Shown: positions 1-7,402, counted from the first letter of the stretch. The stretch: 10,970 nucleotides of DNA from an uncultured Clostridia bacterium (GCA_944382025.1 CALWMQ010000079.1:1-10970), one strand, 5' to 3'. Made by a program: numbers and translations. Notes: generated from the sequence alone by a model not told the origin.

Positions 1-1
1 C

Positions 2-400
2 TCCATGGGTGGCTATGGGGCGCTGAAAGCGGCCCTGCGATACCCAAAGTCTTTCGCTGCGGCAGGCAGCTTTTCCGGGGCGGTAGATGTGAAGGCCCGG
101 TTTCAAGCGGAAAGCTTTGGGCTTAGTCTGAAGGAACGGGCAGGGGCTGTCGGGGACGCGGTACAGGCTCAGGATGACTTGCTGATGCTGACCGCCCGCG
201 CGGTCAACACCGGGTACCGGTTGCCGTCCCTGTATCTCACCTGCGGGCTGTCGGATTTCCTGTATGAGGACAACAAGCGTTTCCGGCAACAACTGGATTT
301 TCTCCATATCCCCTATGCCTATGAAGAATGGGCGGGAGAGCATAACTGGTCTTTCTGGAACACCAGTATTCAAAGGTTCCTGCAATTCCTTGGGAACTGA
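2..400 (+). CDS. Esterase of the alpha/beta-hydrolase (esterase D / tributyrin esterase) family, 3' part only
   Basis: The reading frame is open from the window edge, so the N-terminal part lies outside; 132 codons are visible. The first complete codon is Ser, followed by MGGYGALK, which is the second half of the nucleophile elbow G-x-S-M-G-G of the esterase D / S-formylglutathione hydrolase-like family, so this Ser is the likely catalytic nucleophile. The other triad members are visible in their usual places: Asp in the segment CGLSDFLYEDNKRF (LYEDN is typical of the family) and His in GEHNWSFWN near the C-terminus. Family members are about 250-260 residues, so roughly half is missing. They hydrolyse short-chain acyl esters in the cytoplasm; the natural substrate cannot be deduced here. 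An ATG follows the Ser codon directly but cannot be the start, because it would remove the nucleophile. The downstream neighbour rarA is 214 nt away and probably a separate transcription unit. Confidence 0.85.
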   Translation, partial: SMGGYGALKAALRYPKSFAAAGSFSGAVDVKARFQAESFGLSLKERAGAVGDAVQAQDDLLMLTARAVNTGYRLPSLYLTCGLSDFLYEDNKRFRQQLDFLHIPYAYEEWAGEHNWSFWNTSIQRFLQFLGN

Positions 401-546
401 GGCAGGTAAAACTTTTGTGATGTTCAGAGACGAACCCTTTACGCCATATCCCTCAAGTACAGAAAACTATCGTTTGTCCGAGCACTTGTGAACTTTTTCC
501 TGTTTACATAGTGGGGGATGTTGCCGCTGGGCTAAAACCAAACACG

Positions 547-580
547 CAACGGCCAGGAAAGGCCTCTTTCCTGGCCGTTG
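547..580 (+). terminator. Perfect 14-bp hairpin between esterase and rarA, possible terminator
   Basis: The arms 547-560 (CAACGGCCAGGAAA) and 567-580 (TTTCCTGGCCGTTG) are exact reverse complements with a 6-nt loop GGCCTC. The stem is GC-rich enough to be very stable, but the 3' flank is CCCCGTACTTTAA, without a real U-tract, so calling it an intrinsic terminator of the esterase unit is uncertain. It ends 34 nt before the rarA start and could instead sit in the rarA 5' leader. No convincing promoter was found in 401-614. Confidence 0.4.
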
Positions 581-614
581 CCCCGTACTTTAACCAGTAA
601 AGGAGGGGGCAGCC

Positions 615-1892
615 ATGACGGCTCCTCTTGCGGACCGAATGCGGCCCCAGAACCTGACGGACATTGTAGGGCAGAAGCATCTGCTGGGACAGGGCAAGGC
701 TCTGCGCAACATTATTGAGTCCGGCAAAATACCCAACTTGATTTTTTACGGCCCATCCGGGGTGGGAAAGACCACCTTAGCGGGTATTATCGCCAAACGT
801 ACCGATATGCGCCTGCACAAGCTCAATGGTACCACCGCGTCTACCGCGGACATCAAAGCGGTGGTAGAGGAGCTGGATACGCTGGCCGGTATCAACGGAA
901 TTCTGCTTTATCTGGATGAGATCCAGTATTTCAATAAAAAACAGCAGCAGACCCTGTTGGAACATATTGAGAATGGCCGGATTACCCTGATTGCCTCCAC
1001 AACGGAAAATCCCTACTTTTATGTCTATAGTGCCATTCTCAGCCGCTCAACCGTTTTTGAATTCAAATCGGTGGAGCCGGAGGAGGTCGAACAGGCGGTA
1101 CGGCGCGGGTTCCAGTTCCTGGAATCTGAACAGGATACACCTCTGATGGTGGAAGAGGGAGTAGCTGCACATATTGCTCTGTCCTGCGGCGGGGATGTGA
1201 GAAAGGCTCTGAACGCAGTAGAATTGTGTGTCCTGGCTTCTCCGCCGGATGACGAGGGAACACGTCATGTGACCCTGGGCACCGCCCGTCAGCTGGCCCA
1301 GCGCAGCGCCATGCGGTACGATAAGGATGGGGACGAGCATTACGATATTATTTCCGCCTATCAGAAATCCATGCGTGGTTCCGATCCGGACGCGGCGATC
1401 CATTATCTGGCCAGGCTGCTGGAGGCGGGGGATCTACCATCAGCCTGCCGCAGACTGATGGTATGCGCATGTGAAGATGTGGGCCTTGCCTATCCGCAGA
1501 TCATTCCCATTGTGAAAGCGGCGGTGGATGCCGCTCTGCAGGTAGGGCTTCCGGAAGCCAGCCTGCCTTTGGCGGATGCCGTAATCCTGGTAGCCACCGC
1601 ACCTAAATCCAATTCCGGCGGGGAAGCTATCTGGGCGGCACTGGCGGATGTCCGCGCCGGAAAGACCGGCCCGGTACCAAGACAGCTTCAGAATAAACAT
1701 TATGATGGGGAAGACGCCACGGTGAAAGGCCAGCACTATCTGTATCCTCACAGTTATCCGAACCGCTGGGTGGAGCAGCAGTACTTACCGGACGCAATTA
1801 AGGAGAGAGTCTACTATGTCCCGGCGGACAATAAAAACGAACAGGCATTTAAAGCCTACTGGGATGCCGTCAAGAAAAGGCGTAAAGGCTGA
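615..1892 (+). CDS. rarA: Replication-associated recombination protein RarA/MgsA (AAA+ ATPase)
   Basis: The product has 425 residues, normal for the RarA/MgsA/WRNIP1 family. These are tetrameric, clamp-loader-like ATPases that act at stalled replication forks and associate with SSB. The N-terminus MTAPLADRMRPQNLTDIVGQ is the typical start (RP-x-x-L-x-D-x-x-GQ-x-H). Walker A is GPSGVGKTT at residues 46-54, Walker B is LLYLDEIQ at 97-104, sensor 1 is STTENP at 128-133, and the arginine-finger SRS is at 143-145. The rest is the MgsA C-terminal domain, with CEDVGLAYP around 285-293 and the conserved tail containing LYPHSYPNRWV. The start is supported by a strong AGGAGGGGG ribosome binding site 5 nt upstream. 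putP starts 35 nt downstream with no terminator between, so read-through or cotranscription is likely, though the functions are unrelated. Confidence 0.96.
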   Translation: MTAPLADRMRPQNLTDIVGQKHLLGQGKALRNIIESGKIPNLIFYGPSGVGKTTLAGIIAKRTDMRLHKLNGTTASTADIKAVVEELDTLAGINGILLYLDEIQYFNKKQQQTLLEHIENGRITLIASTTENPYFYVYSAILSRSTVFEFKSVEPEEVEQAVRRGFQFLESEQDTPLMVEEGVAAHIALSCGGDVRKALNAVELCVLASPPDDEGTRHVTLGTARQLAQRSAMRYDKDGDEHYDIISAYQKSMRGSDPDAAIHYLARLLEAGDLPSACRRLMVCACEDVGLAYPQIIPIVKAAVDAALQVGLPEASLPLADAVILVATAPKSNSGGEAIWAALADVRAGKTGPVPRQLQNKHYDGEDATVKGQHYLYPHSYPNRWVEQQYLPDAIKERVYYVPADNKNEQAFKAYWDAVKKRRKG

Positions 1893-1927
1893 CTAATTAT
1901 CTGAAAGGGTAAATGGGGAGGAAGAAC

Positions 1928-3502
1928 ATGACTGACAAAGAGTGGATTATGCTGATCACCATGGGGGTGTACATGGTCGCCATGGTGGCTATCGGGGTAT
2001 ATTACTCCCACAAGAACAAAAATACAGACGACTATTTTCTGGGCGGACGGAAACTGGGGCCGGTTGTAACGGCTATGAGCGCCGAGGCTTCGGATATGAG
2101 CGGATGGCTGCTGATGGGCCTGCCGGGGGTTGCCTACGCCTGTGGGATAGCCGAGGCTCCTTGGACGGCTATCGGTTTGGCCATTGGCACCTATCTGAAC
2201 TGGCTGTTGGTGGCGAAACGGCTGCGTCGGTATACAGTGGTGGCAGACAATTCCATCACCCTGCCTGACTTTTTTTCCAACCGGTTCAAGGACAAAAGCA
2301 AGATCCTTATGTGTGTCTCCGCTGTGATCATCCTGATATTTTTTGTCCCCTATACCGCATCCGGTTTCTCTACCTGTGGCAAGTTGTTCAGCAGCCTGTT
2401 CGGGGTGGACTACCAGATAGCCATGATCATCAGCGCGGTGGTCATTGTTGCCTATACCGCTATCGGAGGGTTCCTGGCCGCCAGTACCACTGACCTGGTT
2501 CAGGGAATCCTGATGTCCATAGCGCTGGTAGTAGTGCTGGTGTTTGGCGTTTCGGTTGCCGGCGGTTGGAACGCGGTTATAGAAAACGCCCAAACTCTGC
2601 CGGGCTATCTGGATATGTTCAAGGGGTATGATTACAAGACAGGAACCGCTGGATCCTATGGATTTTTGCCGGTTGTCTCCACGCTGGCGTGGGGGCTGGG
2701 CTATTTCGGTATGCCGGCCATTTTGCTGCGGTTTATGGCCATCCGGGATGAGAAAGAACTGAAATTTTCAAGGCGGATTGCTTCTGTGTGGGTGGTGATT
2801 TCCCTAGCAGTGGCCGTATTGATCGGCGTGGTAGGTATGACCGCTGTCTCCCGTTCCACCATGGTATATCAGGCTGCGGATGGAACCTGGGTAAACAATT
2901 CGGAAAGCATTATCGTGGAACTGTCCAAGCTGTTGGCGGAACATGGATGGCTGGCGGCCATTTTTGGAGGCCTTATTCTGGCGGGGATAATGGCGGCGAC
3001 CATGTCGACTGCGGATTCCCAGATGCTGGCAGCGTCTTCCGCTGCCGCCCAGAACTTTTTTAAAGGCAAACTATGTCCCTATGCGTCTAACCGGGTGACC
3101 ATGCTGGTCGCTCGGGGCGGTGTCATCGTGATTGCGGTGATTGCTGTATTTATTGCTCTGGATCCCAATAGTTCCATCTTCCGGATCGTATCCTTTGCCT
3201 GGGCGGGATTTGGCGCCGCTTTTGGACCGGTTGTATTGTTCTCCCTGTTTTGGAAGCGCTGTAATAAGTGGGGAGCTCTGGCCGGTATGGTTACTGGCGG
3301 GGCAATGGTATTTATTTGGAAATTTCTGATTTCCCCGCTTGGCGGACTCTGGTCAATTTATGAGCTGTTGCCTGCCTTTATCCTGGCCAGCTTAGCGTTG
3401 GTGGCGGTGAGCTTGATGACCAAGGTTCCAGATCAGGAAATTCTGGACGAATTCCAGCTGGCGGCCTCTAAAGTGCCGCTGGAAGAGATCGCCGGAGAAT
3501 AA
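1928..3502 (+). CDS. putP: Sodium/proline symporter PutP (SSS family)
   Basis: An integral membrane protein of 524 residues with about 13 hydrophobic segments, of the solute:sodium symporter family; it imports L-proline driven by Na+. Diagnostic PutP features are present: YFLGGRKLGP with Arg41, then SAEASDMSGWLLMGLPG, with Asp56 and Ser58 matching the Na+-binding Asp55/Ser57 of E. coli PutP, and ATMSTADSQ with Ser360-Thr361 matching the Ser340-Thr341 Na+/proline site. The order and spacing of these motifs favour proline over pantothenate, glucose or sialic acid symporters. The E. coli protein is 502 residues; the extra length is spread over loops and the tail. The ATG at 1928 is chosen because GGGGAGGAA lies just upstream; an in-frame ATG at 1913 lacks its own site and would overlap this one. 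The gene follows rarA closely and is closed by a terminator. Proline may serve as carbon source, Stickland substrate or osmolyte here; the window does not decide. Confidence 0.93.
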   Translation: MTDKEWIMLITMGVYMVAMVAIGVYYSHKNKNTDDYFLGGRKLGPVVTAMSAEASDMSGWLLMGLPGVAYACGIAEAPWTAIGLAIGTYLNWLLVAKRLRRYTVVADNSITLPDFFSNRFKDKSKILMCVSAVIILIFFVPYTASGFSTCGKLFSSLFGVDYQIAMIISAVVIVAYTAIGGFLAASTTDLVQGILMSIALVVVLVFGVSVAGGWNAVIENAQTLPGYLDMFKGYDYKTGTAGSYGFLPVVSTLAWGLGYFGMPAILLRFMAIRDEKELKFSRRIASVWVVISLAVAVLIGVVGMTAVSRSTMVYQAADGTWVNNSESIIVELSKLLAEHGWLAAIFGGLILAGIMAATMSTADSQMLAASSAAAQNFFKGKLCPYASNRVTMLVARGGVIVIAVIAVFIALDPNSSIFRIVSFAWAGFGAAFGPVVLFSLFWKRCNKWGALAGMVTGGAMVFIWKFLISPLGGLWSIYELLPAFILASLALVAVSLMTKVPDQEILDEFQLAASKVPLEEIAGE

Positions 3503-3508
3503 GAGGAA

Positions 3509-3548
3509 AATCCCTCGCCGGATACGGAAACCACGGCGGGGGATTTTT
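3509..3548 (+). terminator. Intrinsic terminator after putP
   Basis: Stem arms AATCCCTCGCCG (3509-3520) and CGGCGGGGGATT (3534-3545) pair over 12 bp with a single G-U wobble. The loop is 13 nt, and a run of five T residues follows at 3544-3548. It begins 6 nt after the putP stop codon, so it ends the rarA-putP unit and separates it from azlCD. Confidence 0.88.
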
Positions 3549-3691
3549 CCGCTTTGCTGGTATTGCCGAGGGTTCAGGAAGGCGGAAGAGGATCTCAAAC
3601 AGCGCTATATCGGACAGGGGATGGCAGACGTGGGACCGGTTTTGAGGAGACATACATTGTATGATCTGGTGGAAACGGGAGGTATGAACTG

Positions 3692-4402
3692 TTGCAACCT
3701 AAAAGAATACGAACCAGGGCGCTGGCCGCCGCCTTTCCCCATACCGTTCCCATCCTGGCCGGCTTTTTGTTTTTGGGAATCGCGTATGGGGTCTATATGA
3801 GGGCAGCCGGATTCAGTGCCGTGTACCCCATTGCCATGAGCATGACCATATTTGCAGGGTCCATGGAGTTTGTTACGGTAAATCTTTTACTGGGAGGATT
3901 TGACCCTGTAGGGGCTTTTGGCCTGGCACTGATGGTTAACGCACGCCATCTGTTTTATGGGATTTCCATGCTGGACCGTTTCAAAGGGACAGGTGCTAAA
4001 AAATGGTACCTGATTTTTGGAATGTGTGACGAATCTTTTTCCATTAACTGTACCGCTGACATTCCAGCCGGTGTGGACAAGGGATGGTTTATGTTTTTTG
4101 TCACACTGCTGAATCAAATATACTGGGTGGGCGGGGCCGCATTGGGCGGACTTTTCGGTTCTTTTGTTCTCTTCAGTACGGAAGGTCTGGAATTTGTCAT
4201 GACCGCTTTGTTTGTGGTAATTTTTCTGGAGCAGTGGTTCAAAGATAAACGGCATTATAGCGCTTTGATAGGGATGGGGTTGTCTGGAATTTGCCTGCTG
4301 ATTCTGGGCGGGGATGGGTTTATTCTCCCAGCTATGCTGGCGATCTGGGCATGCCTGACATTGTTTCGGAAGCCGTTGGAGAAAGCGGGGGAGGACGTAT
4401 GA
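3692..4402 (+). CDS. azlC: AzlC family branched-chain amino acid exporter, large subunit
   Basis: The product has 236 residues, the usual length for AzlC/YgaZ. The hydrophobic profile (several membrane segments) and conserved stretches fit the family: FPHTVPILAGFLFLGIAYGV near the N-terminus, SMTIFAGSMEFV around 50-61, LMVNARHLFYG around 80-90 and GMCDESFS around 110-117. AzlC pairs with the small protein AzlD to export branched-chain amino acids (and analogues) across the cytoplasmic membrane. The start is TTG: ribosome-binding sequence CGGGAGG (3676-3682) lies 9 nt upstream, and no ATG in this frame precedes the conserved N-terminus. The ATG at 3684 is in another frame. azlD overlaps its stop codon as ATGA, so the two are translationally coupled. 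No clear promoter or regulator gene was found between the putP terminator and this gene. Confidence 0.92.
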   Translation: MQPKRIRTRALAAAFPHTVPILAGFLFLGIAYGVYMRAAGFSAVYPIAMSMTIFAGSMEFVTVNLLLGGFDPVGAFGLALMVNARHLFYGISMLDRFKGTGAKKWYLIFGMCDESFSINCTADIPAGVDKGWFMFFVTLLNQIYWVGGAALGGLFGSFVLFSTEGLEFVMTALFVVIFLEQWFKDKRHYSALIGMGLSGICLLILGGDGFILPAMLAIWACLTLFRKPLEKAGEDV

Positions 4403-4725
4403 CTGTCACACAACAGGTATTGACGATTGCGGCGGTTGTGGTGGGAACGATGGCCACACGCTTTTTACCTTTTTTATTGTTTCCCGCCAACAAGCCTACC
4501 CCCGGATATGTCCGATATTTAGGTAGTGTCCTGCCATCGGCAGCGCTGGGGTTGCTGGTGGTGTATTGCTTTAAGGATATAAGCTTCTTATCCGGTTCCC
4601 ATGGAATACCGGAATTGCTGTCAGTAGGCGTTGTGGCAGGCCTTCATCTTTGGAAAAGGCAGATGCTGCTGTCTATTGCGGGAGGAACCATCTGTTATAT
4701 GCTGTTGGTACAGATGGTTTTTTGA
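4399..4725 (+). CDS. azlD: AzlD family branched-chain amino acid transport protein, small subunit
   Basis: The product has 108 residues with about four hydrophobic segments, the normal size of AzlD/YgaH. Family features include the TMATRFLPFLLFP segment near residues 18-30 (compare T-x-x-x-R-x-x-P-F in the family), the YLGSVLPSAALGLLVVYC segment around 43-60, and a terminal hydrophobic stretch. It is the obligate partner of AzlC in the exporter. The ATG at 4399 overlaps the azlC TGA (4400-4402), and the ribosome binding site GGGGGAGGA lies within the end of azlC. The frame is open further upstream to 4291, but that part is only the azlC coding sequence read in another frame, so the longer version is rejected. 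The gene faces the oppositely oriented fprA across a 269-nt convergent gap. Confidence 0.92.
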   Translation: MTVTQQVLTIAAVVVGTMATRFLPFLLFPANKPTPGYVRYLGSVLPSAALGLLVVYCFKDISFLSGSHGIPELLSVGVVAGLHLWKRQMLLSIAGGTICYMLLVQMVF

Positions 4726-4876
4726 GACGAACACTCTTTCTAAGGAGGCCAAGTAAAGAATACCTCCGGGGAAAAAGTGGCCAAGGGGCCCATATAAACC
4801 ACCGTTTCTTTCGCCTAAAGGTTAGTAGGGTGGTTCCTGTTTGCCGAAAGGCGGACAAAAGGGCTGGGATAAATGC

Positions 4877-4892
4877 GGCCGTCCGGCCTTTT
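4877..4892 (+). terminator. Weak terminator-like hairpin downstream of azlD
   Basis: GGCC (4877-4880) and GGCC (4885-4888) can pair around a GTCC tetraloop, followed by TTTT at 4889-4892. The stem is short, so this is only a candidate end for the azlCD transcript. In the same gap a 7-bp dyad AACCACC (4797-4803) / GGTGGTT (4829-4835) is visible without a good U-tract. Nothing else coding was recognised between azlD and fprA. Confidence 0.22.
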
Positions 4893-4943
4893 GATACCTC
4901 TGGAAGGAAGAATAGCCTATTTATATGTTTCTGGTTGAGACAA

Positions 4944-4977
4944 TGAAAGACCCCCGGAAAAAGCTTTCCCGGGGGTC
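4944..4977 (-). terminator. Intrinsic terminator of fprA
   Basis: GACCCCCGGAAA (4949-4960) pairs with TTTCCCGGGGGTC (4965-4977) with one bulged C. Read on the - strand, the stem is followed by TTTCATTG, a short U-rich tract, 18 nt after the fprA stop codon. The + side has no T-run, so it mainly serves fprA, although a stem this stable may also slow azlCD transcription. Confidence 0.75.
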
Positions 4978-4994
4978 CGCTGCAAGAGGCATGA

Positions 4995-6194
4995 TTATAC
5001 AGAAGCGGCCAATTTGTCAGCAAGTCCCGCCAATTGATCAGCTTGGGGTTGTTTGAGTGAAGAACGAATGGTAATCGTCTCATCCAAAATCGTGATATCT
5101 TTCAGTTCCTCCAACATACAGCGCATAATTTTACCAGCCTGAGGAGCCCAAGAGCCGTTTTCAATGATAGCGGCTGTACGGTTTTGCAAGTTAAGGGCTT
5201 TCATATCCCGGAGGAGAGCCTCCATAGCAGGGTATAAACCGTTGTTATAGGTGGGGGAGGCGAATACCAGATGGGAGCAGCGGAAAGCTTCAGCAATCAA
5301 CTGGGAAACATGGGTAACGGACACATCATAAACCCGTACATCGCGGATTCCTTTATCCGCCAGCTGGACCGCCAGAAGATCCGCGGCATTTTGGGTATCA
5401 CCGTACATGGAGGCATAAAAAATGGTGACAGCCCTATCTTCGGGTTCATATCGGCTCCATTTGTCATATTTTCCCAACAGATAATCTAAATTGGAGCGCC
5501 AGATGGGACCATGAAGGGGGCAAATGGTCCGGATATCCAAACCGGCAGCTTTTTTCAGCACCGCTTGGACCTGAGGACCGTATTTCCCGACAATATTTGT
5601 ATAATAACGGCGGGCATCATCCAGCCAATCCCGATCAAAATTGACCTCATCATTAAATAAGCAGCCTGGGAGGGCGCCAAAGGAACCAAAGGCATCGGCG
5701 GAAAACAGAATTTTCTCATTAGTTTCATAGGAAACCATGACCTCAGGCCAGTGAACCATCGGCGCCATATAAAAGCGCAGGGTATGGTTTCCCAATGCCA
5801 GTTCGTCGTTTTCCTTGACTGAAATAGTCCGTCCTTCCAGGTCAACGTCATGGAACTGTCCAATCAATTGAATCGCCTTGACGGAGGCAACCACTTTCAT
5901 TTGGGGATAGTGGCGGAGGAAATCCCCGATCTGGGAACAATGATCGGGTTCCATGTGATTGACAATCAAATAGTCCAGAGGCCGTCCGGCCAGGGTTTGC
6001 TCAACATTCTCAAAGAATTGGTGGTTTACGGAGACATCCGCTGTATCCATCAGAGCGGTTTTGTCATCCAGAATCAAATAGGAGTTATAGGATACGCCCC
6101 TGGGAATAGGAAACAAGTTTTCAAACAGATTCAAACGGCGGTCGTTGGCTCCCACCCAGACGATATTTTTACATACTTCTCGTGTGCAGACCAT
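4995..6194 (-). CDS. fprA: Flavodiiron protein (A-type flavoprotein, FprA family)
   Basis: The product has 399 residues, the length of a two-domain class A flavodiiron protein. The N-terminal metallo-beta-lactamase-like domain (about 1-250) carries the full diiron ligand set in family numbering: H80-x-E82-x-D84-H85 in NHMEPDHC, H148 in MVHWPE, D167 in LFSADAFG and H228 in PLHGP. The C-terminal flavodoxin domain begins near 255 with the FMN phosphate-binding loop ASMYGDTQ, followed by FASPTYNNGLYP and ENGSWAP. No rubredoxin or flavin-reductase extension is attached. Such proteins reduce O2 to water, or NO to N2O, in the cytoplasm of anaerobes, using electrons from rubredoxin or a similar donor; which gas is preferred cannot be told from sequence. 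The start has AAAGGACAGGA 7 nt upstream. The gene is separated from dapB by 253 nt with its own promoter-like sequence and a Rex-like dyad, and ends at a hairpin terminator. Confidence 0.95.
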   Translation of the reverse strand: MVCTREVCKNIVWVGANDRRLNLFENLFPIPRGVSYNSYLILDDKTALMDTADVSVNHQFFENVEQTLAGRPLDYLIVNHMEPDHCSQIGDFLRHYPQMKVVASVKAIQLIGQFHDVDLEGRTISVKENDELALGNHTLRFYMAPMVHWPEVMVSYETNEKILFSADAFGSFGALPGCLFNDEVNFDRDWLDDARRYYTNIVGKYGPQVQAVLKKAAGLDIRTICPLHGPIWRSNLDYLLGKYDKWSRYEPEDRAVTIFYASMYGDTQNAADLLAVQLADKGIRDVRVYDVSVTHVSQLIAEAFRCSHLVFASPTYNNGLYPAMEALLRDMKALNLQNRTAAIIENGSWAPQAGKIMRCMLEELKDITILDETITIRSSLKQPQADQLAGLADKLAASV

Positions 6195-6309
6195 TGGTTA
6201 TCCTGTCCTTTCATCGGATCATGTACATCCCGGCGTTACCTGACCCGCGGCTTTACACTATGATTTTGCCCAAAACCGCGAAAAAACACACCGAAATCCC
6301 AGAAACTTT

Positions 6310-6339
6310 ATTGTTATTCTTTTCACAAATGAGTGTAAA
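6310..6339 (-). promoter_or_regulatory. Possible fprA promoter
   Basis: On the - strand, TTTACA (6339-6334; 5 of 6 to TTGACA) lies 18 nt from AACAAT (6315-6310; 4 of 6 to TATAAT), giving a start about 110 nt before the fprA ATG. The surrounding DNA is clearly AT-richer than the genes. A dyad AAATGA-N7-TCATTT (6327-6345) overlaps the -35 side. The match is moderate and unconfirmed. Confidence 0.35.
6311..6328. promoter_or_regulatory. Rex-like operator upstream of fprA
   Basis: The 18-mer TTGTTATTCTTTTCACAA matches the Rex operator pattern TTGTTAANNNNTTAACAA / TTGTGAANNNNTTCACAA at 12 of the 14 fixed positions (either half-site variant of the consensus is known). It overlaps the proposed -10 element and spacer of the fprA promoter, which is where a Rex repressor would block transcription. 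The rex gene itself is not in the window. Confidence 0.45.
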
Positions 6340-6447
6340 TCATTTTCAGATAAAAGTCAAGGCAAAGCTTCCGGGATTTTCCTGCGCCCCATATAAACAG
6401 CCTCTATCCGTCCGATGGATTTCAAGATAGTGGGGAATGGGGAGGGA

Positions 6448-7209
6448 TTATTCAGTATCCTTCACCAGATCAGCCATGGAATAATATCCGGCGGGTTTTC
6501 CGTACAGATACAAAGCGGCATTAATGGCGCCTACAGCGAAAATCTCTTTGGAACGGGCAGAATGGGAAATAGTGACAATCTCATCATGTCCCGCAAAGAT
6601 GACCTCATGCTCACCCACAATGGTACCGCCGCGGATGGCGGAAATGCCGATTTCCTCCTTAGCCCGCTTCTGGCGGACGGAATGGCGCTCATACACATAC
6701 TGTGGAGTATAATCCAAGCCCTCTTTTACAGCGTCCGCCAGCATCAGAGCGGTACCGGAAGGGGCGTCCAGCTTTTGATTGTGGTGTTTTTCCAGGATTT
6801 CCACATCGAAATCGTTGCCCAGAACCGAAGCGGCCTTTTTAGCCAGCTCCATAATGAGGCTGATGCCCATAGACATGTTGGCACTAAAGAAAACCGGGAT
6901 TTCCTGGGACGCATCCCGGATAGAGAGAATCTGTTCTTCTGACAGGCCGGTGGTGGCGATAACCGCAGGAATTTTTTTCTCCCTTGCGTAGCGAAGTACA
7001 CCGGCCAAACTGGAAGGGTGGGAGAAATCAATAATGGCATCGGCCTCAATGTTGCAGTTGGCGGGATTAGCGTATACGGGATAGCCCGCGTGGCTTTCGG
7101 TATTGATGTCGAAGCCCGCCACGATAGAGCAGTCAACCCGTTCCGCAACACAGGCCGTGATCACCCGGCCCATGCGGCCGTTACAGCCGCAGAGAATGAA
7201 ACGTACCAT
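6448..7209 (-). CDS. dapB: 4-hydroxy-tetrahydrodipicolinate reductase
   Basis: The product has 253 residues, as expected for DapB. It reduces the DapA product to tetrahydrodipicolinate with NAD(P)H in the cytoplasm, on the way to meso-diaminopimelate and lysine. The Rossmann nucleotide-binding loop GCNGRMGR is at 8-15. The catalytic/substrate segment EKHHNQKLDAPSGTAL is at 140-155, with His142 and Lys146 equivalent to E. coli His159 and Lys163. The dimer-region motif IRGGTIVGEHEVIFAG is at 192-207. The frame is open 93 nt further upstream to 7302, but the ATG at 7209 is chosen: AAAGGACG lies 6 nt before it, and MVRFILCGCNG is the canonical N-terminus. The gene follows dapA after a structured 264-nt spacer and is the last of the asd-dapA-dapB group; no strong terminator is visible behind it. 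Confidence 0.96.
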   Translation of the reverse strand: MVRFILCGCNGRMGRVITACVAERVDCSIVAGFDINTESHAGYPVYANPANCNIEADAIIDFSHPSSLAGVLRYAREKKIPAVIATTGLSEEQILSIRDASQEIPVFFSANMSMGISLIMELAKKAASVLGNDFDVEILEKHHNQKLDAPSGTALMLADAVKEGLDYTPQYVYERHSVRQKRAKEEIGISAIRGGTIVGEHEVIFAGHDEIVTISHSARSKEIFAVGAINAALYLYGKPAGYYSMADLVKDTE

Positions 7210-7227
7210 AGTAAACGTCCTTTCTTT

Positions 7228-7253
7228 AAAAAAGCCGCATCCCCCTGGGGCTT
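7228..7253 (-). terminator. Attenuator-like stem directly before dapB
   Basis: On the - strand AAGCC (7253-7249) can pair with GGCTT (7236-7232), with a 12-nt loop, and continues into six T residues (7233-7228). Two G-U pairs could lengthen the stem. The T-run ends 4 nt before the dapB ribosome binding site (7223-7216). It looks like a weak terminator or attenuator in the dapA-dapB spacer, but the stem is short and the loop large. Confidence 0.3.
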
Positions 7254-7281
7254 CCGAGCTGTTTAAAAGCCGTTTTAGAAA

Positions 7282-7306
7282 ATAAGTGAAAAAGCTTTTC
7301 ACTTAT
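7282..7306. repeat. 11-bp AT-rich hairpin in the dapA-dapB spacer
   Basis: ATAAGTGAAAA (7282-7292) and TTTTCACTTAT (7296-7306) are perfect reverse complements with a 3-nt loop. Read on the - strand it is followed by TTTCTAAAA, so it might slow or end transcription after dapA, but only 2 of the 11 pairs are G-C. Confidence 0.5.
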
Positions 7307-7345
7307 CATTACCTTTTGAAAAGAGAACGAGGCCTTTCGGCATAT

Positions 7346-7375
7346 CCGCATAGGGGGATGAATCCCCCTATGCGG
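7346..7375. repeat. 13-bp perfect GC-rich hairpin in the dapA-dapB spacer
   Basis: CCGCATAGGGGGA (7346-7358) and TCCCCCTATGCGG (7363-7375) pair perfectly around a TGAA loop. No U-tract follows on either strand, so a terminator role is unlikely. Its core resembles the next hairpin at 7403-7432 (both contain TAGGG, GATGA and CCCTATGC/CCTATGC in the same order). Confidence 0.6.
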
Positions 7376-7402
7376 GAAAGTACAGGAAAGTTGTCATCTA
7401 TA

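Noticed and set aside
1856..2593. 245-codon open frame on the - strand across rarA and putP
   Set aside because: It is an antisense shadow rich in His, Gln and Gly, spanning two well-supported genes.
4291..4398. Longer azlD start giving a 144-residue protein
   Set aside because: The extra part is azlC read in another frame; the ATG overlapping the azlC stop fits the family length.
7210..7302. N-terminal extension of dapB by 31 residues from an ATG at 7302
   Set aside because: The extension is translated hairpin and attenuator sequence; the ATG at 7209 has a proper ribosome binding site and the conserved DapB N-terminus.
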